Positions 43,244-52,034 of a DNA stretch of 62,942 nucleotides are shown here, piece by piece. The DNA comes from Deltaproteobacteria bacterium (GTDB taxonomy: Bacteria; Lernaellota; Lernaellaia; JACKCT01). The notes beneath the pieces are model-generated. The model worked only from the letters and a program-made list of their open reading frames with translations. It ran no database searches and was not told the DNA's origin. The translations under genes were made by a program, and so were the position numbers. The first letter of the stretch is position 1. Each line of letters opens with the position of its first letter. The stretch is taken from positions 1-62,942 of the forward strand of contig JADLEX010000122.1 in the NCBI GenBank assembly GCA_020845895.1. Direction: 5' to 3'.

Positions 43244-45886
43244 ATGACGTTGCGGACGACGTTGTTTGACGCGAAACCGCCAATGGTCCAGCTGCTCGGT
43301 CTGTTCGAGGAACCCGCCGTCGCTTCCGACGCCACCGGGCGCATTCTGGCCTGGAACGACCCATTCGTCCGCGCCTTCGAAGATCAAGCCGTCTTTGCGC
43401 GGATGGAACACCGGTTCACGACCCGCGAACCCGATTCGACCTGGGACGCCGTCTGGCGGGCCATCGTCGACAAGGGTGAATGGTCCGGCGCGTTATGCCG
43501 GATTCCGCCCAGGCTCAACGGGAGTTGGAAGGCGCATGCGAGACTGATCGCGGGCGAGCGCCCGGACGTCGCCGTCGTTCTCTGGCGGATACACCGACTC
43601 CGCGACGACGCTCACGGGCATTACCGCGAAGCGTTCGCGTCGAGCCCAACCGCGATCCTGTTCGCCGATCTCGACGGGCGCGTGATCGAGGTCAACCGGG
43701 CGTTTTGCGGCTTGTGGCGGATCTCCGAGGCGCACCCGCGTCTGGCCGATTTGTCGTCCGACCTGTGGGACAACGCACCGAGCGTGGGCGAGATCGCCAA
43801 ATGCGCTGCGCAGGGCAAAAGCTGGTCGGGCGAGGTCCGCGGGCGTCGCGCGGATGGCAGCGGTTTCCCCGCCCATGTCTTCGCGGCCGCGGTTCCCGGC
43901 GCCGCCGGCGAGCCCTCGATGGTCACGATGACGGTCTTCGATCTCACGCAGTCCCGCGCAACGACCGACGAACTGCGCGCAAGCCGCGAACGCCTGCAAC
44001 TGGTGGTCAATGCCGCCCCCGTGGTCCTTTGGGCCATCGATCGGGACGGCGTGTTCACGCTCTCCGAAGGACGGGAACTGAGTTCGATCGGACTCGCGCC
44101 GGGTCAGGTCGTCGGAAGTTCCCTCTTCGAGTTGTACGCCGACGTCCCGGACACGATTCGCGAAGCGCGGTGCTGCCTGGCGGGGGAGTCGTTCTCCTCG
44201 GTGGGAACGTACGGCCCATACGCCTACGAGAGCCGTCACGAGCCGCTGCGCGATGCCGAAGGCCACGTGATCGGCGCGATGGGCGTGGCGGTCAATATCA
44301 CCGAGCGTAAACGCGCCGAGGCGGCGCTCGCCCGCGTGAAGGAAAGCCTCGACAACGCGCAGCGCATCGCGAAGCTCGGAAACTGGGATTGGAATCCCGA
44401 TTCGGATCTCGTCTGGTGGTCTGACGAGATCTATCGCCTGCTCGACCTGGACATCGGCGCCGTCACGCCGGGCCTGCGGCCCTTCATGCGCTTCGTGCCC
44501 GACGAGGATCGCGAATCGCTGAAAAAAATGATCGGCGTGGCGCTCGCCTCGGAAAAGTCGTGGCACATGGAACATCGCCTCGTCACGGCGACGGGCCGCG
44601 ACATCGTCGTCCGCCATTGGACCGAGGTCGTTCGCGACGAACGCGGCAAACCGCTGCGCCTTCGCGGCGTCATCCAGGACATCACCGAAATCCGAAAGCT
44701 GGAGCAGGAGCAGGGAGAACTGCGCGCCCTGTATGCCCAGTCCCAGAAACTCGACTCCGTCGGACGTCTCGCGGGCGGCGTCGCGCACGACTTCAACAAC
44801 CTCATCACCACGGTCCGCGGTTACACCGACCTGTTGTTGCGCGACGACGGCCTGTCCGACGACGTGCGGACCTACGTGGATGAGATTCGGCGAACGGCGG
44901 ACCGGGCGGCCTCGCTGTCGCGACGGCTTCTCACGTTCAGCCGGCGCGAAGAGGCGAATCCCCGCGTGGTCGAGATCGACACCGCCATCGAGGACGCATC
45001 GCGGATGGTGCGCCGGCTCATCGGCGAGAACATTCAGCTCGAGCTCGGCCTTGGCGCGGGTGACTCGGGGGTCCTCATCGATCCCGTGCATCTGGATCAG
45101 ATCGTCATCAATCTCGCGGTGAACGCCCGCGACGCCATGTCGCGCGGCGGCCAGATCCGTTTCGAGACCGGACGGGTGCGCCTCGACGCACCGGTCGGCG
45201 TCGTGATGCCCCATTTCGTTCCGGGCGATTATGTCCGGCTTCGCGTGGCCGACTCCGGCTCCGGCATCGCGCCCGAGCACCTCGACAAAATCTTCGAACC
45301 GTTTTTCACGACCAAGGTCGCGGGTGAAGGCACGGGGCTCGGGCTCGCGACGGTGTACGGACTGGTGACGCAGAGCCGGGGCATGATCGACGTGACCTCT
45401 CGCGTCGGTGTGGGCACCACCTTCGTGATCCATTGGCCCGTCGCGACGCATCGGGAGATCGCGGAACCCGAACCCGTCGCGGAAGCGATCCGCCCCGGCG
45501 GACGAATCCTGCTCGTCGAGGACGAGGACGGCGTCCGCCGATTGACCTCGCTGATGCTCAAGTCGCTGGGATTCTCGGTGACGGAGGCGGCGTCGGGCGT
45601 CGAGGTCCTCCATCTCGGGCCGGGCGACCTGCGGACCATCGACCTGCTGATGACGGACATCGTGTTGCCGTACATGAACGGGCGGGAGCTCTACGAGAAG
45701 CTGCGCCCCGCCCTGCCGGATCTTCGCGTGATGTACGTGTCGGGGTATCCGCTCGAAGTGGTGACGAAGTACGGCATCGTTCCGGGCGCCGACGTCTTCA
45801 TCAGCAAACCGTTCACGATGGAATCGCTGCAAAACGCCCTGTCGCGGTTTTTCCGGCCGGAGTCTCGTGTCGCCCGCGGATCGTAA
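43244..45886 (+). CDS. PAS-rich hybrid histidine kinase with C-terminal receiver
   Basis: An 880-residue soluble kinase. About four PAS-type domains occupy residues 20-490 (SSPTAILFADLDGRVIEVNR is a clear one; NITERKR and DITEIRK end others; the first is divergent). HisKA has His515 in GGVAHDFNN; HATPase boxes NLAVNARDA, VADSGSGI and GEGTGLGLAT follow; the C-terminal receiver has Asp805 in MTDIVLPYMNG and Lys in ISKPFT. GGGAG precedes the ATG. It stands 226 bases after the propeller genes and ends tail to tail, without a gap, against the ceramidase-like gene. Intracellular signal unknown. Confidence 0.9.
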   Translation: MTLRTTLFDAKPPMVQLLGLFEEPAVASDATGRILAWNDPFVRAFEDQAVFARMEHRFTTREPDSTWDAVWRAIVDKGEWSGALCRIPPRLNGSWKAHARLIAGERPDVAVVLWRIHRLRDDAHGHYREAFASSPTAILFADLDGRVIEVNRAFCGLWRISEAHPRLADLSSDLWDNAPSVGEIAKCAAQGKSWSGEVRGRRADGSGFPAHVFAAAVPGAAGEPSMVTMTVFDLTQSRATTDELRASRERLQLVVNAAPVVLWAIDRDGVFTLSEGRELSSIGLAPGQVVGSSLFELYADVPDTIREARCCLAGESFSSVGTYGPYAYESRHEPLRDAEGHVIGAMGVAVNITERKRAEAALARVKESLDNAQRIAKLGNWDWNPDSDLVWWSDEIYRLLDLDIGAVTPGLRPFMRFVPDEDRESLKKMIGVALASEKSWHMEHRLVTATGRDIVVRHWTEVVRDERGKPLRLRGVIQDITEIRKLEQEQGELRALYAQSQKLDSVGRLAGGVAHDFNNLITTVRGYTDLLLRDDGLSDDVRTYVDEIRRTADRAASLSRRLLTFSRREEANPRVVEIDTAIEDASRMVRRLIGENIQLELGLGAGDSGVLIDPVHLDQIVINLAVNARDAMSRGGQIRFETGRVRLDAPVGVVMPHFVPGDYVRLRVADSGSGIAPEHLDKIFEPFFTTKVAGEGTGLGLATVYGLVTQSRGMIDVTSRVGVGTTFVIHWPVATHREIAEPEPVAEAIRPGGRILLVEDEDGVRRLTSLMLKSLGFSVTEAASGVEVLHLGPGDLRTIDLLMTDIVLPYMNGRELYEKLRPALPDLRVMYVSGYPLEVVTKYGIVPGADVFISKPFTMESLQNALSRFFRPESRVARGS

Positions 45887-47608
45887 TCACAGCAGATCGT
45901 TCACGACCGCGTCGCGATAGATCCCCTCGACCTCCCAGCCCACGCAGTAAGTCTCCTCGTAGAAATCGGGGTGGTCGAACTCGTGCCTGTCGGCGAAGGG
46001 CACGATGTAGCCCAGCTCGTCGTTGCACAGCCCCGCGTGCATCGGGATCGTGTCGTCCAGGTGTTCCTCGTAGCCGGTCATCGCCTCGAATGAAAACACG
46101 CCCCAGTCCGGGCCGTAATCGAAGCTCGATTCCTCGCGGCCCAACAGCGTTTCGGGAAAGGTCTCGCCCGGCGCGGTGACGATCGTGAGGGGCCCGACGC
46201 GGATGCGTCCGATCACCTCGGGGATGCAGCCCACGATCCCGCACTCCCAGTAATGATCGCGGTCCAGGTTCGTCGGGCGATCGACGAGCCCCGCCAGAAA
46301 CGCCGCCATGTGCAACGGATTGCGCACGGGGATGCGGATCGTCGCGGCCGCGACGTCGAGCGCCGGGGTCGTGCGCACGGGCTCGCCGTCCAGCGCCAGC
46401 GCGGCCCAGTCGGCCACCGCGAATCCGAGCGACCACGATTTCTGCCAGCTCTGATCGTTGAGCCAGATGGGATCGCCGCCCCCGTCGGTCAGCCGGACCC
46501 CGGACTCGTCGTAGGCCGGTACGTCCACGCCGAGCGGCGTGCCGAGCCCACCCACCGCGCCCGAGAGATAGACCGACGTCCCGCCGAAGAGCGTCTCCAT
46601 CCGCTGCCGCGTCCATTGCGGGAAGTCGGCGGAGAACTCCATCGCGCTCATCGTGACCTCGGGGTGGTTGTGCCAGTTCACCAGCGTGGCCACGGTCGAA
46701 TCGTCATCGGCGACAAAACGCGCCGCGGCAACATCGGGGTACGCCAGATACGGCCGCCGCGAGTCACGAATCAGGCCGGGGTGGTTCGAGCCGGGTTCGT
46801 TGATCGTCGCGCGTCCCGCCTGCACCGATACGGGCGCGAGGTCGTCCCACGTGTCGATGACAAGTTGCGTGATCGTGTCGGTCAGGAACTGCGAATAGGT
46901 CTCGTCGCGACCGCTCGTGAGTGGGTCGGGGCCCCAGATGCCGAGCGTATCCGGCGCTTCGTGCGTGTGCGTGGCGGAGATGAAGATGTGGTCCGGCGCG
47001 AGACCGCGGACGGCGAGGGCGTCCTTGACAACCTGCGTGCGCGGCGACGGAAACCCGACAAGATCGACGCTCACGAGCACGGCATGCTCGTCGCCCTTCG
47101 CGAAGACGAGCGCCGAGGCCGTCAGGTCGTCGTGGACGCCCGTCGCGATGCGGATGCTCGACCCGCCCACGTACCAGGGGCTCGGATGGTTTTCGAGGGT
47201 CGGCGAGACGATGGCGCGACCCGCCGCGACGTAGAGTCGACCGTCGTCGGGCGGCATGGGCAGATCGTCCGAGGTGTCGTCGTCGCCGGTGTCGTCGTCG
47301 CCGGTGTCGTCATCGGATGCGTCGTCGTCGGTGTCGTCGTCCGCGTCGTCATCCGACGTATCGTCATCGGCGTCGTCATCGGGCAGCGGCGGCCACGTGT
47401 CGTCGTCCGCCGAATCGTCATCGTCGGCGTCGTCATCATAGGAATCGTCGTCGGTGTCGTCGTCCGAAGCATCATCGTCCGCGACGAGACCTCCCGGCGA
47501 ACCGTCCGAATCCGACCCATCATCGCCGCCGCCGCACGCGGCGGCAAAAATCATCAGTGCGATCGGCCAGCCCATCCGCACGCCGATCGCCAAGAATGTT
47601 CTCATCAT
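45887..47608 (-). CDS. neutral/alkaline ceramidase-like Asp-rich lipoprotein
   Basis: A 573-residue lipoprotein from the ATG at 47608 (AGGA upstream); a longer frame to 47641 would spoil the signal peptide. Lipobox AAAC (Cys25), then about 100 residues dominated by Asp with Ser/Thr, then a domain matching the neutral/alkaline ceramidase N-terminus: AGRAIVSPTLE, FAKGDEHAVLVSVDLVGFPS, and the zinc/catalytic signature IFISATHTHEAPDTLGIW. LVNWHNHPEVTMSA gives another His pair. True ceramidases hydrolyse sphingolipid amides; related bacterial proteins have other or unknown substrates. It shares the anchor-plus-Asp plan with the lipoproteins near 33 kb. Confidence 0.8.
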   Translation of the reverse strand: MMRTFLAIGVRMGWPIALMIFAAACGGGDDGSDSDGSPGGLVADDDASDDDTDDDSYDDDADDDDSADDDTWPPLPDDDADDDTSDDDADDDTDDDASDDDTGDDDTGDDDTSDDLPMPPDDGRLYVAAGRAIVSPTLENHPSPWYVGGSSIRIATGVHDDLTASALVFAKGDEHAVLVSVDLVGFPSPRTQVVKDALAVRGLAPDHIFISATHTHEAPDTLGIWGPDPLTSGRDETYSQFLTDTITQLVIDTWDDLAPVSVQAGRATINEPGSNHPGLIRDSRRPYLAYPDVAAARFVADDDSTVATLVNWHNHPEVTMSAMEFSADFPQWTRQRMETLFGGTSVYLSGAVGGLGTPLGVDVPAYDESGVRLTDGGGDPIWLNDQSWQKSWSLGFAVADWAALALDGEPVRTTPALDVAAATIRIPVRNPLHMAAFLAGLVDRPTNLDRDHYWECGIVGCIPEVIGRIRVGPLTIVTAPGETFPETLLGREESSFDYGPDWGVFSFEAMTGYEEHLDDTIPMHAGLCNDELGYIVPFADRHEFDHPDFYEETYCVGWEVEGIYRDAVVNDLL

Positions 47609-47723
47609 CGTTCCCGTCCTGACGGAATCGAATCCGATCAAAGAACGGCCCGGCTGTCAATCGGCGCCGAATCGAAGAGCCGGCGCGAGGCCGGCCCTTC
47701 GGTAATTCGCTCGGAATTTCGGA

Positions 47724-50180
47724 TCAGAAGCGCACGAAGAACACGATCGACGCCTCGTTGCCCGGCGCGGGGAACGCGATCTTCGCGAGACCTTTTTGCA
47801 GGATGTCGGCCACGTCGGAATCGCCGGTTTCGTTCTTCATGACCTCGACCTTGGTGACTTTGCCCTGGGCATCGATGGTGATCTTCACCATCGCGCTTTT
47901 GCCGCCGTGCGACTTCTGGAAGTCGGAGAGTTTCTTCGCGACCTCGTGCGTGAAGCCCTTGGTGAGCGCGTCGCGGTATGGCCCTTCGCTCGCGATGCCG
48001 AGGAATGCCACCGGATCCACGAAGGGACCGCCGGATTCGCCGCCTTCGGCTTCGTCCGCCGCCACCATGTTCGCCGACGAGCGACTCATCGCCTTGCCCT
48101 GCGCGCTGACGGACGGCATCGGTTTGCCCGGCGACATCATCTTCATCGCGGGCGGAGGTGCGGCGACGCCGCCGGACATCGAACCCGAGCCGCCGCCCAT
48201 GCCGTGACCGGAGCCCGTCGCCATGGTTGCGTCGACTTCCTCTTTGTCCTTGCCGAACACGCCCTCGTACGACACGCCCTCGGGCATCTCGACCGGCACC
48301 TGCACGGTGACCTGCTTGCCGCCCTCGTTGCGCACCTTCTCTTCGACGGCGACGAACGACGTGTATTCGGTGACCAGCCGGTAATCGAGGCCGAGTTTCG
48401 TGATCTCCTCGACGAGCTGGTTGGTGTGGCCTTTGTTCGTCATCTCCGCGGACAGCTCGCCGATCTTCGCCCGCGCCCACATCGTTCCGAGCGCGCTGTA
48501 GCCGCCGTTTTCGGCCGGGAATTTCACGGGGACCGCCATCGTCGTCAGCCCCCTCGCCGTCTTGCCGGCAATTTGCACCGTCGCCTCGCCGGGTTTCGTG
48601 AATTTCCCGTGGACGACGAGCGGCTGCCCGGCGAAAAGATCCGGCACCTTCGCCGGAATCTGCCCCGCCACCTGCAAACCGCCCCAGTCGATCTGGATGT
48701 CGGTCAGCACCGGCGCGTCGATGCGCTTGTGGAATTTTTCAACCACTTCATTCGTCGGTTCGTCCTGACGCACGAACTGCGCGAAGCCCTTGCCCTCTTC
48801 GGACATGCGATCGATGAGGTAGCGATTGACGGACGAGCCGCAGCCGAGCGTGAACAGGCGCGCATCGCCGAGGTTGCGGTGGATCTCGCCGATGATTTCG
48901 GTCTCGTTGCCGATGTAGCCGTCGGTCGTCATGAAGACGATGCGCAGGCGCTTGGGGTCCGCCGGCCAGTTGAGCGCGGTCTGGATGACCGGCAGCATTC
49001 GCGTGCCGCCTGTCGCCTGAATCTGGTCGATGAACTTCGCCGCGTCGCGCACGTTTTCGGAGGTGGCGGGCACGGGGCCCGGGGCCATCGAGGTCACGAT
49101 GTCGTTGAAGTTGAAGACCTGGAACGTGTCATCGGCGCGCAGTCCGCGCAGCGCGCGCTTGACCGCTTCCTTCGATTTCGTCAGCGGGTCACCCTGCTGG
49201 CTGCCCGACGAATCGACGACGAAGAGTATCTCGCGCGATCGGATTTCCTTGTCCTCGTAATTCGCCTTGGGCGCGAGCACGAGCAGGAAATGCCCCTCGC
49301 CGTCTTTGGTCCACGTCAGCACGCCCGACTGGGGCGCGTCGCCCAGCACCTTGTAGCGCACGATCAGATCCTTGTTGGGGATCGTGTCGCGTTCATCCAG
49401 ACGCACCTCGGCCGCCGCGTCGCCCTTCTTGTCGACCTTGATCATGTGCGATGTGGAGCGCAGCTCGTGAAACGGCACACCCGCGTTGAGGTGCACGGTG
49501 ACGTCGATGTCATGGCCCGAGCGCTCGCCGGGTTTGAGCACCGGCGGCGTGATGCGCGACGCGTCGGGCACGCGGTTGGTGTCGGGCGCCCATCCGCCGC
49601 CCTTTTTGCCGAGGACGAATTCGCCCGGGATGTAACGCGGGCCGACGACCATGGGGAACACGAATTCGTATTCGCCCTCTTCGTACCTGAGCGACTCAAC
49701 GTAGCTGATCTCGATCTTGATGTCGTCGCCGGGCATGATGTTGGCGACGGACTGCGTGAAGATGTTGGGCCGCTCCTGGTCGAGCAGCGACGCGGTCTTG
49801 CCCGCGGCCTTGGCCGCCTCGTAGATCTGCCGCGCCTCCTCGCGCTTTTTGATGACGCCTTTCACGACGCGCTTGCCGATCGTCATGGTCATGTCGTCCA
49901 CCGCGGCCTCGTGGGGCAGCGGGAAGACATACACGGCCTCGATCGGATCCTTGGACTTGTTCACGAATGTCTGCGTGACGTTCACACGCGCGACGAAGCC
50001 GCCGACGAAGGCTTCGACGCTCGTGTGCGCGAGCGGGATTTCGACCTTCTTCTGATCCTTGGTGAGGACCAGCAACTGACCCGTGCCGATCTCGTCGTCC
50101 TCCTCGGCTTCCGCGATCTGCGGCATGGCCATGGCCAGCATCCCGAGGATCAATCCCGTTCCCCAACCGATTCGACTCAT
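47724..50180 (-). CDS. VIT- and vWA-domain protein with TonB/AgmX-like C-terminus
   Basis: An 818-residue exported protein (signal peptide to about residue 25). A VIT domain (about 45-170: TSVEAFVGGFVARVNVTQTF, EAVYVFPLPHEAAVDDM) is followed by a von Willebrand A domain (about 310-480) with intact MIDAS DSSGS and a later TTDGYIGN. A second beta region and a Met/Gly-rich linker lead to a C-terminal 95-residue segment (MVKITIDAQGKVTKVEVMKN ... KIAFPAPGNEASIVFFVRF) that fits the TonB/AgmX C-terminal fold, though the usual Cys is missing. VIT-vWA proteins bind proteins through a metal. The fusion to a TonB-like end suggests contact with the outer membrane. GGATGA-type weak ribosome site. Confidence 0.84.
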   Translation of the reverse strand: MSRIGWGTGLILGMLAMAMPQIAEAEEDDEIGTGQLLVLTKDQKKVEIPLAHTSVEAFVGGFVARVNVTQTFVNKSKDPIEAVYVFPLPHEAAVDDMTMTIGKRVVKGVIKKREEARQIYEAAKAAGKTASLLDQERPNIFTQSVANIMPGDDIKIEISYVESLRYEEGEYEFVFPMVVGPRYIPGEFVLGKKGGGWAPDTNRVPDASRITPPVLKPGERSGHDIDVTVHLNAGVPFHELRSTSHMIKVDKKGDAAAEVRLDERDTIPNKDLIVRYKVLGDAPQSGVLTWTKDGEGHFLLVLAPKANYEDKEIRSREILFVVDSSGSQQGDPLTKSKEAVKRALRGLRADDTFQVFNFNDIVTSMAPGPVPATSENVRDAAKFIDQIQATGGTRMLPVIQTALNWPADPKRLRIVFMTTDGYIGNETEIIGEIHRNLGDARLFTLGCGSSVNRYLIDRMSEEGKGFAQFVRQDEPTNEVVEKFHKRIDAPVLTDIQIDWGGLQVAGQIPAKVPDLFAGQPLVVHGKFTKPGEATVQIAGKTARGLTTMAVPVKFPAENGGYSALGTMWARAKIGELSAEMTNKGHTNQLVEEITKLGLDYRLVTEYTSFVAVEEKVRNEGGKQVTVQVPVEMPEGVSYEGVFGKDKEEVDATMATGSGHGMGGGSGSMSGGVAAPPPAMKMMSPGKPMPSVSAQGKAMSRSSANMVAADEAEGGESGGPFVDPVAFLGIASEGPYRDALTKGFTHEVAKKLSDFQKSHGGKSAMVKITIDAQGKVTKVEVMKNETGDSDVADILQKGLAKIAFPAPGNEASIVFFVRF

Positions 50181-50311
50181 CCTTCATCCTCCGAAATCCG
50201 GCGGGCGCAAGTCGGCGCTCGCGACGATGAGATATCGTCGGACACACCGCATGTCCGTGCCGCTGTGATGATGCGTCAGACAACGGGCCGTGGCGAGGGG
50301 TTCCAGGGGGA

Positions 50312-50379
50312 CCCTCACCCCGCCTCGCGATGCTCAGCACCCCTCTCCCGCCCGGCGGGAGAGGGGACGGGGGTGAGAG
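50312..50379. repeat. nested inverted-repeat element between divergent genes
   Basis: Inner perfect 13-bp arms (50340-50352 and 50354-50366, CCCCTCTCCCGCC / GGCGGGAGAGGGG, one-base centre) inside imperfect outer arms (CCTCACCCCG near 50313 and CGGGGGTGAG at 50368-50377). The sequence is like a common interspersed intergenic repeat of GC-rich bacteria (from memory). It lies in the 259 bases between the VIT/vWA gene and the polytopic membrane protein gene. Confidence 0.75.
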
Positions 50380-50439
50380 CCTTGCCCGCGCCTCACGGCC
50401 CCTTTTCCGCTATAATTCGTCGCGCAACGCGCACCCCGG

Positions 50440-51954
50440 ATGTCCGATTTGACCGCGCCCCTTTCGCCCTCCCGACGCACCGTCCGCATCGCGTGCGCCG
50501 CCGCGTTTGCACTGTCGGTGTTTTACGCGCTGTCGATCTCCGGCGCGGCGGGCGAGGCGTTCTCGCTGCGTTACCTCGCGCAAAGCCTGTGGGACGATCA
50601 CCGGCTTTCGGTCAACGAATTCGCCGCGAAGGGCTGGCTCGACGATCATTCCCGCAACCGCGACGACGTCTTCGTCCACTGGCCGCCGGGACCGGCGATT
50701 GTCGGTCTGCCGTTTTACGTTGTCGGCCGCTATGCCGACGGCGCGCCCGCGTCGGATCTGCCCACGTTGATCGGCGGCGAGGCGTCGCGAACGATGGCGC
50801 TGTTTTTCAGCGTGTGCGCGGGCGGGTGCGTGGTGCTGCTGTTCTTCGTGATGGGCCGGTTTTGCGCGAGCCCGTGGATTCGCCTTGTCCTGTGCGCGAA
50901 CTTCGCCCTCGCGTTTTCTACGTGGCCGCTCGCGTCGATCTACAGCCGCCACGTGCCCACGGCCCTTCTGGTCCTGATCGGTTGTTGGGGCGCGTTGCGC
51001 GTGCGCGAAAACGCTCGTGACGGATCGGCTCTCGCGCTGTGCGCGCTCGCATCGGGTCTATTGCCGCTCTTCGATTACTCCGCCGCGATCATCGCGCCGT
51101 TTCCGTTGGTGCTCGCGTGGCCGGGATGGCGCGCCGCGCGGGCGAATCGCGCGCTCGCGTGGCCGCTGGCGCTGCTCGTCGTCGGTCCCATGCTGCTCGG
51201 CGCCTACAACACCGCGTGTTTCGGCGCGCCGTGGGTGACGAGCTACGCGCGCTCCGTGCAGCACGAATGGGCGCGCACTTTTGCCGGGACGTTTTCGGGC
51301 TCGGTCGTCGAGGGGCTGCGCTTCCTGCTCTTCAACCACGGGCCGATTCCCGACGGCATCGCGGCGCGCACCGGCTTCCCGCCCGCGTTCCTCGCGCACT
51401 ACCGCGCGGCGGAGTTCACCGGGTTGCTCTTCGTCGCGCCGATTCTTCTCCTTTCGATTCCCGGCCTCGCCTTTGGCGTGAAGGAGCGCAGAACACGCGC
51501 GGTCTTCGCCACGCTGACCGCCGTCGTCGTGCCGACCCTGCTCCTCATGAGCACGCACCGCACGCTCTTCGGCGGCGAGAGTTTCACGCCGCGATACATC
51601 TATCACGTGACGCCCATCCTTTTCGCCGCGTCGGCGTACGCGCTCGGGCGCATCGAGGCGTCGCCGCGCGTCCGCCCTATTGTCTTTCGGTTCGCTCTGG
51701 TCGCCGTGGTGGGGATCGGCGGCATCGACGACATTCGCCTGGGCGCGACCGCCATCGCCAAGACCGCCGCGCGGACGGCGCGCATCGCGGGCGGGGACGC
51801 GACGAGCCCCGCGTCGCTCGTCGCGGCCAACGCGGGGCACATGGCGATCGCGCTCGTCCTGCTCGCCGTGACGTGGGCGTGCGTGTACGCCGTGGCGATT
51901 CGGATGTTCGGTCCCGCGAATCCGGCGAGCGATTCGAACGCGACAAGGGCTTGA
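50440..51954 (+). CDS. polytopic membrane protein, GT-C glycosyltransferase-like
   Basis: A 504-residue protein with about ten to twelve hydrophobic segments. After the first membrane segment comes a long extracytoplasmic loop (SLRYLAQSLWDDHRLSVNEF, RDDVFVHWPPGPAIVGLPFY); a paired-acid, HWPPGP loop in this position is common in GT-C glycosyltransferases. Later THRTLFGGESFTPRYIYHVTP resembles the basic-aromatic loop before a late membrane helix in these enzymes. It lacks the FDDHLFN and KKNxYY motifs of the left-end array, so it is a separate family. A TATAAT lies 24 bases before the ATG, without a clear -35. Confidence 0.68.
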   Translation: MSDLTAPLSPSRRTVRIACAAAFALSVFYALSISGAAGEAFSLRYLAQSLWDDHRLSVNEFAAKGWLDDHSRNRDDVFVHWPPGPAIVGLPFYVVGRYADGAPASDLPTLIGGEASRTMALFFSVCAGGCVVLLFFVMGRFCASPWIRLVLCANFALAFSTWPLASIYSRHVPTALLVLIGCWGALRVRENARDGSALALCALASGLLPLFDYSAAIIAPFPLVLAWPGWRAARANRALAWPLALLVVGPMLLGAYNTACFGAPWVTSYARSVQHEWARTFAGTFSGSVVEGLRFLLFNHGPIPDGIAARTGFPPAFLAHYRAAEFTGLLFVAPILLLSIPGLAFGVKERRTRAVFATLTAVVVPTLLLMSTHRTLFGGESFTPRYIYHVTPILFAASAYALGRIEASPRVRPIVFRFALVAVVGIGGIDDIRLGATAIAKTAARTARIAGGDATSPASLVAANAGHMAIALVLLAVTWACVYAVAIRMFGPANPASDSNATRA

Positions 51955-51978
51955 TTTGACGGGGGCTTCGACTATGAT
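51951..51978 (+). promoter_or_regulatory. possible sigma-70 promoter for efp
   Basis: TTGATT (51951-51956), 16-base spacer, TATGAT (51973-51978), about 57 bases before the EF-P start; both hexamers match four or five of six consensus positions. Confidence 0.45.
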
Positions 51979-52034
51979 CCGCCGTCTTTCGGGGGCGAAA
52001 CTCCGCGACTCGCGCGGATGACAGGAGCGACGCG

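Noticed and set aside
47280-47480. Dense short repeats of GTCGTCATC type that look like an array
   Set aside because: They are codon repeats of an Asp-rich linker in the ceramidase-like gene, with no uniform repeat and spacer units, so not CRISPR.
50411-50416. TATAAT before the membrane-protein gene at 50440
   Set aside because: A perfect -10 by itself but no acceptable -35 within 15-19 bases, so it was not listed as a promoter.
47796-51020. A 1074-codon plus-strand open frame over the VIT/vWA gene
   Set aside because: It runs antisense to a gene with signal peptide, VIT and vWA motifs and has no recognisable domain; long antisense frames are expected at this GC content.
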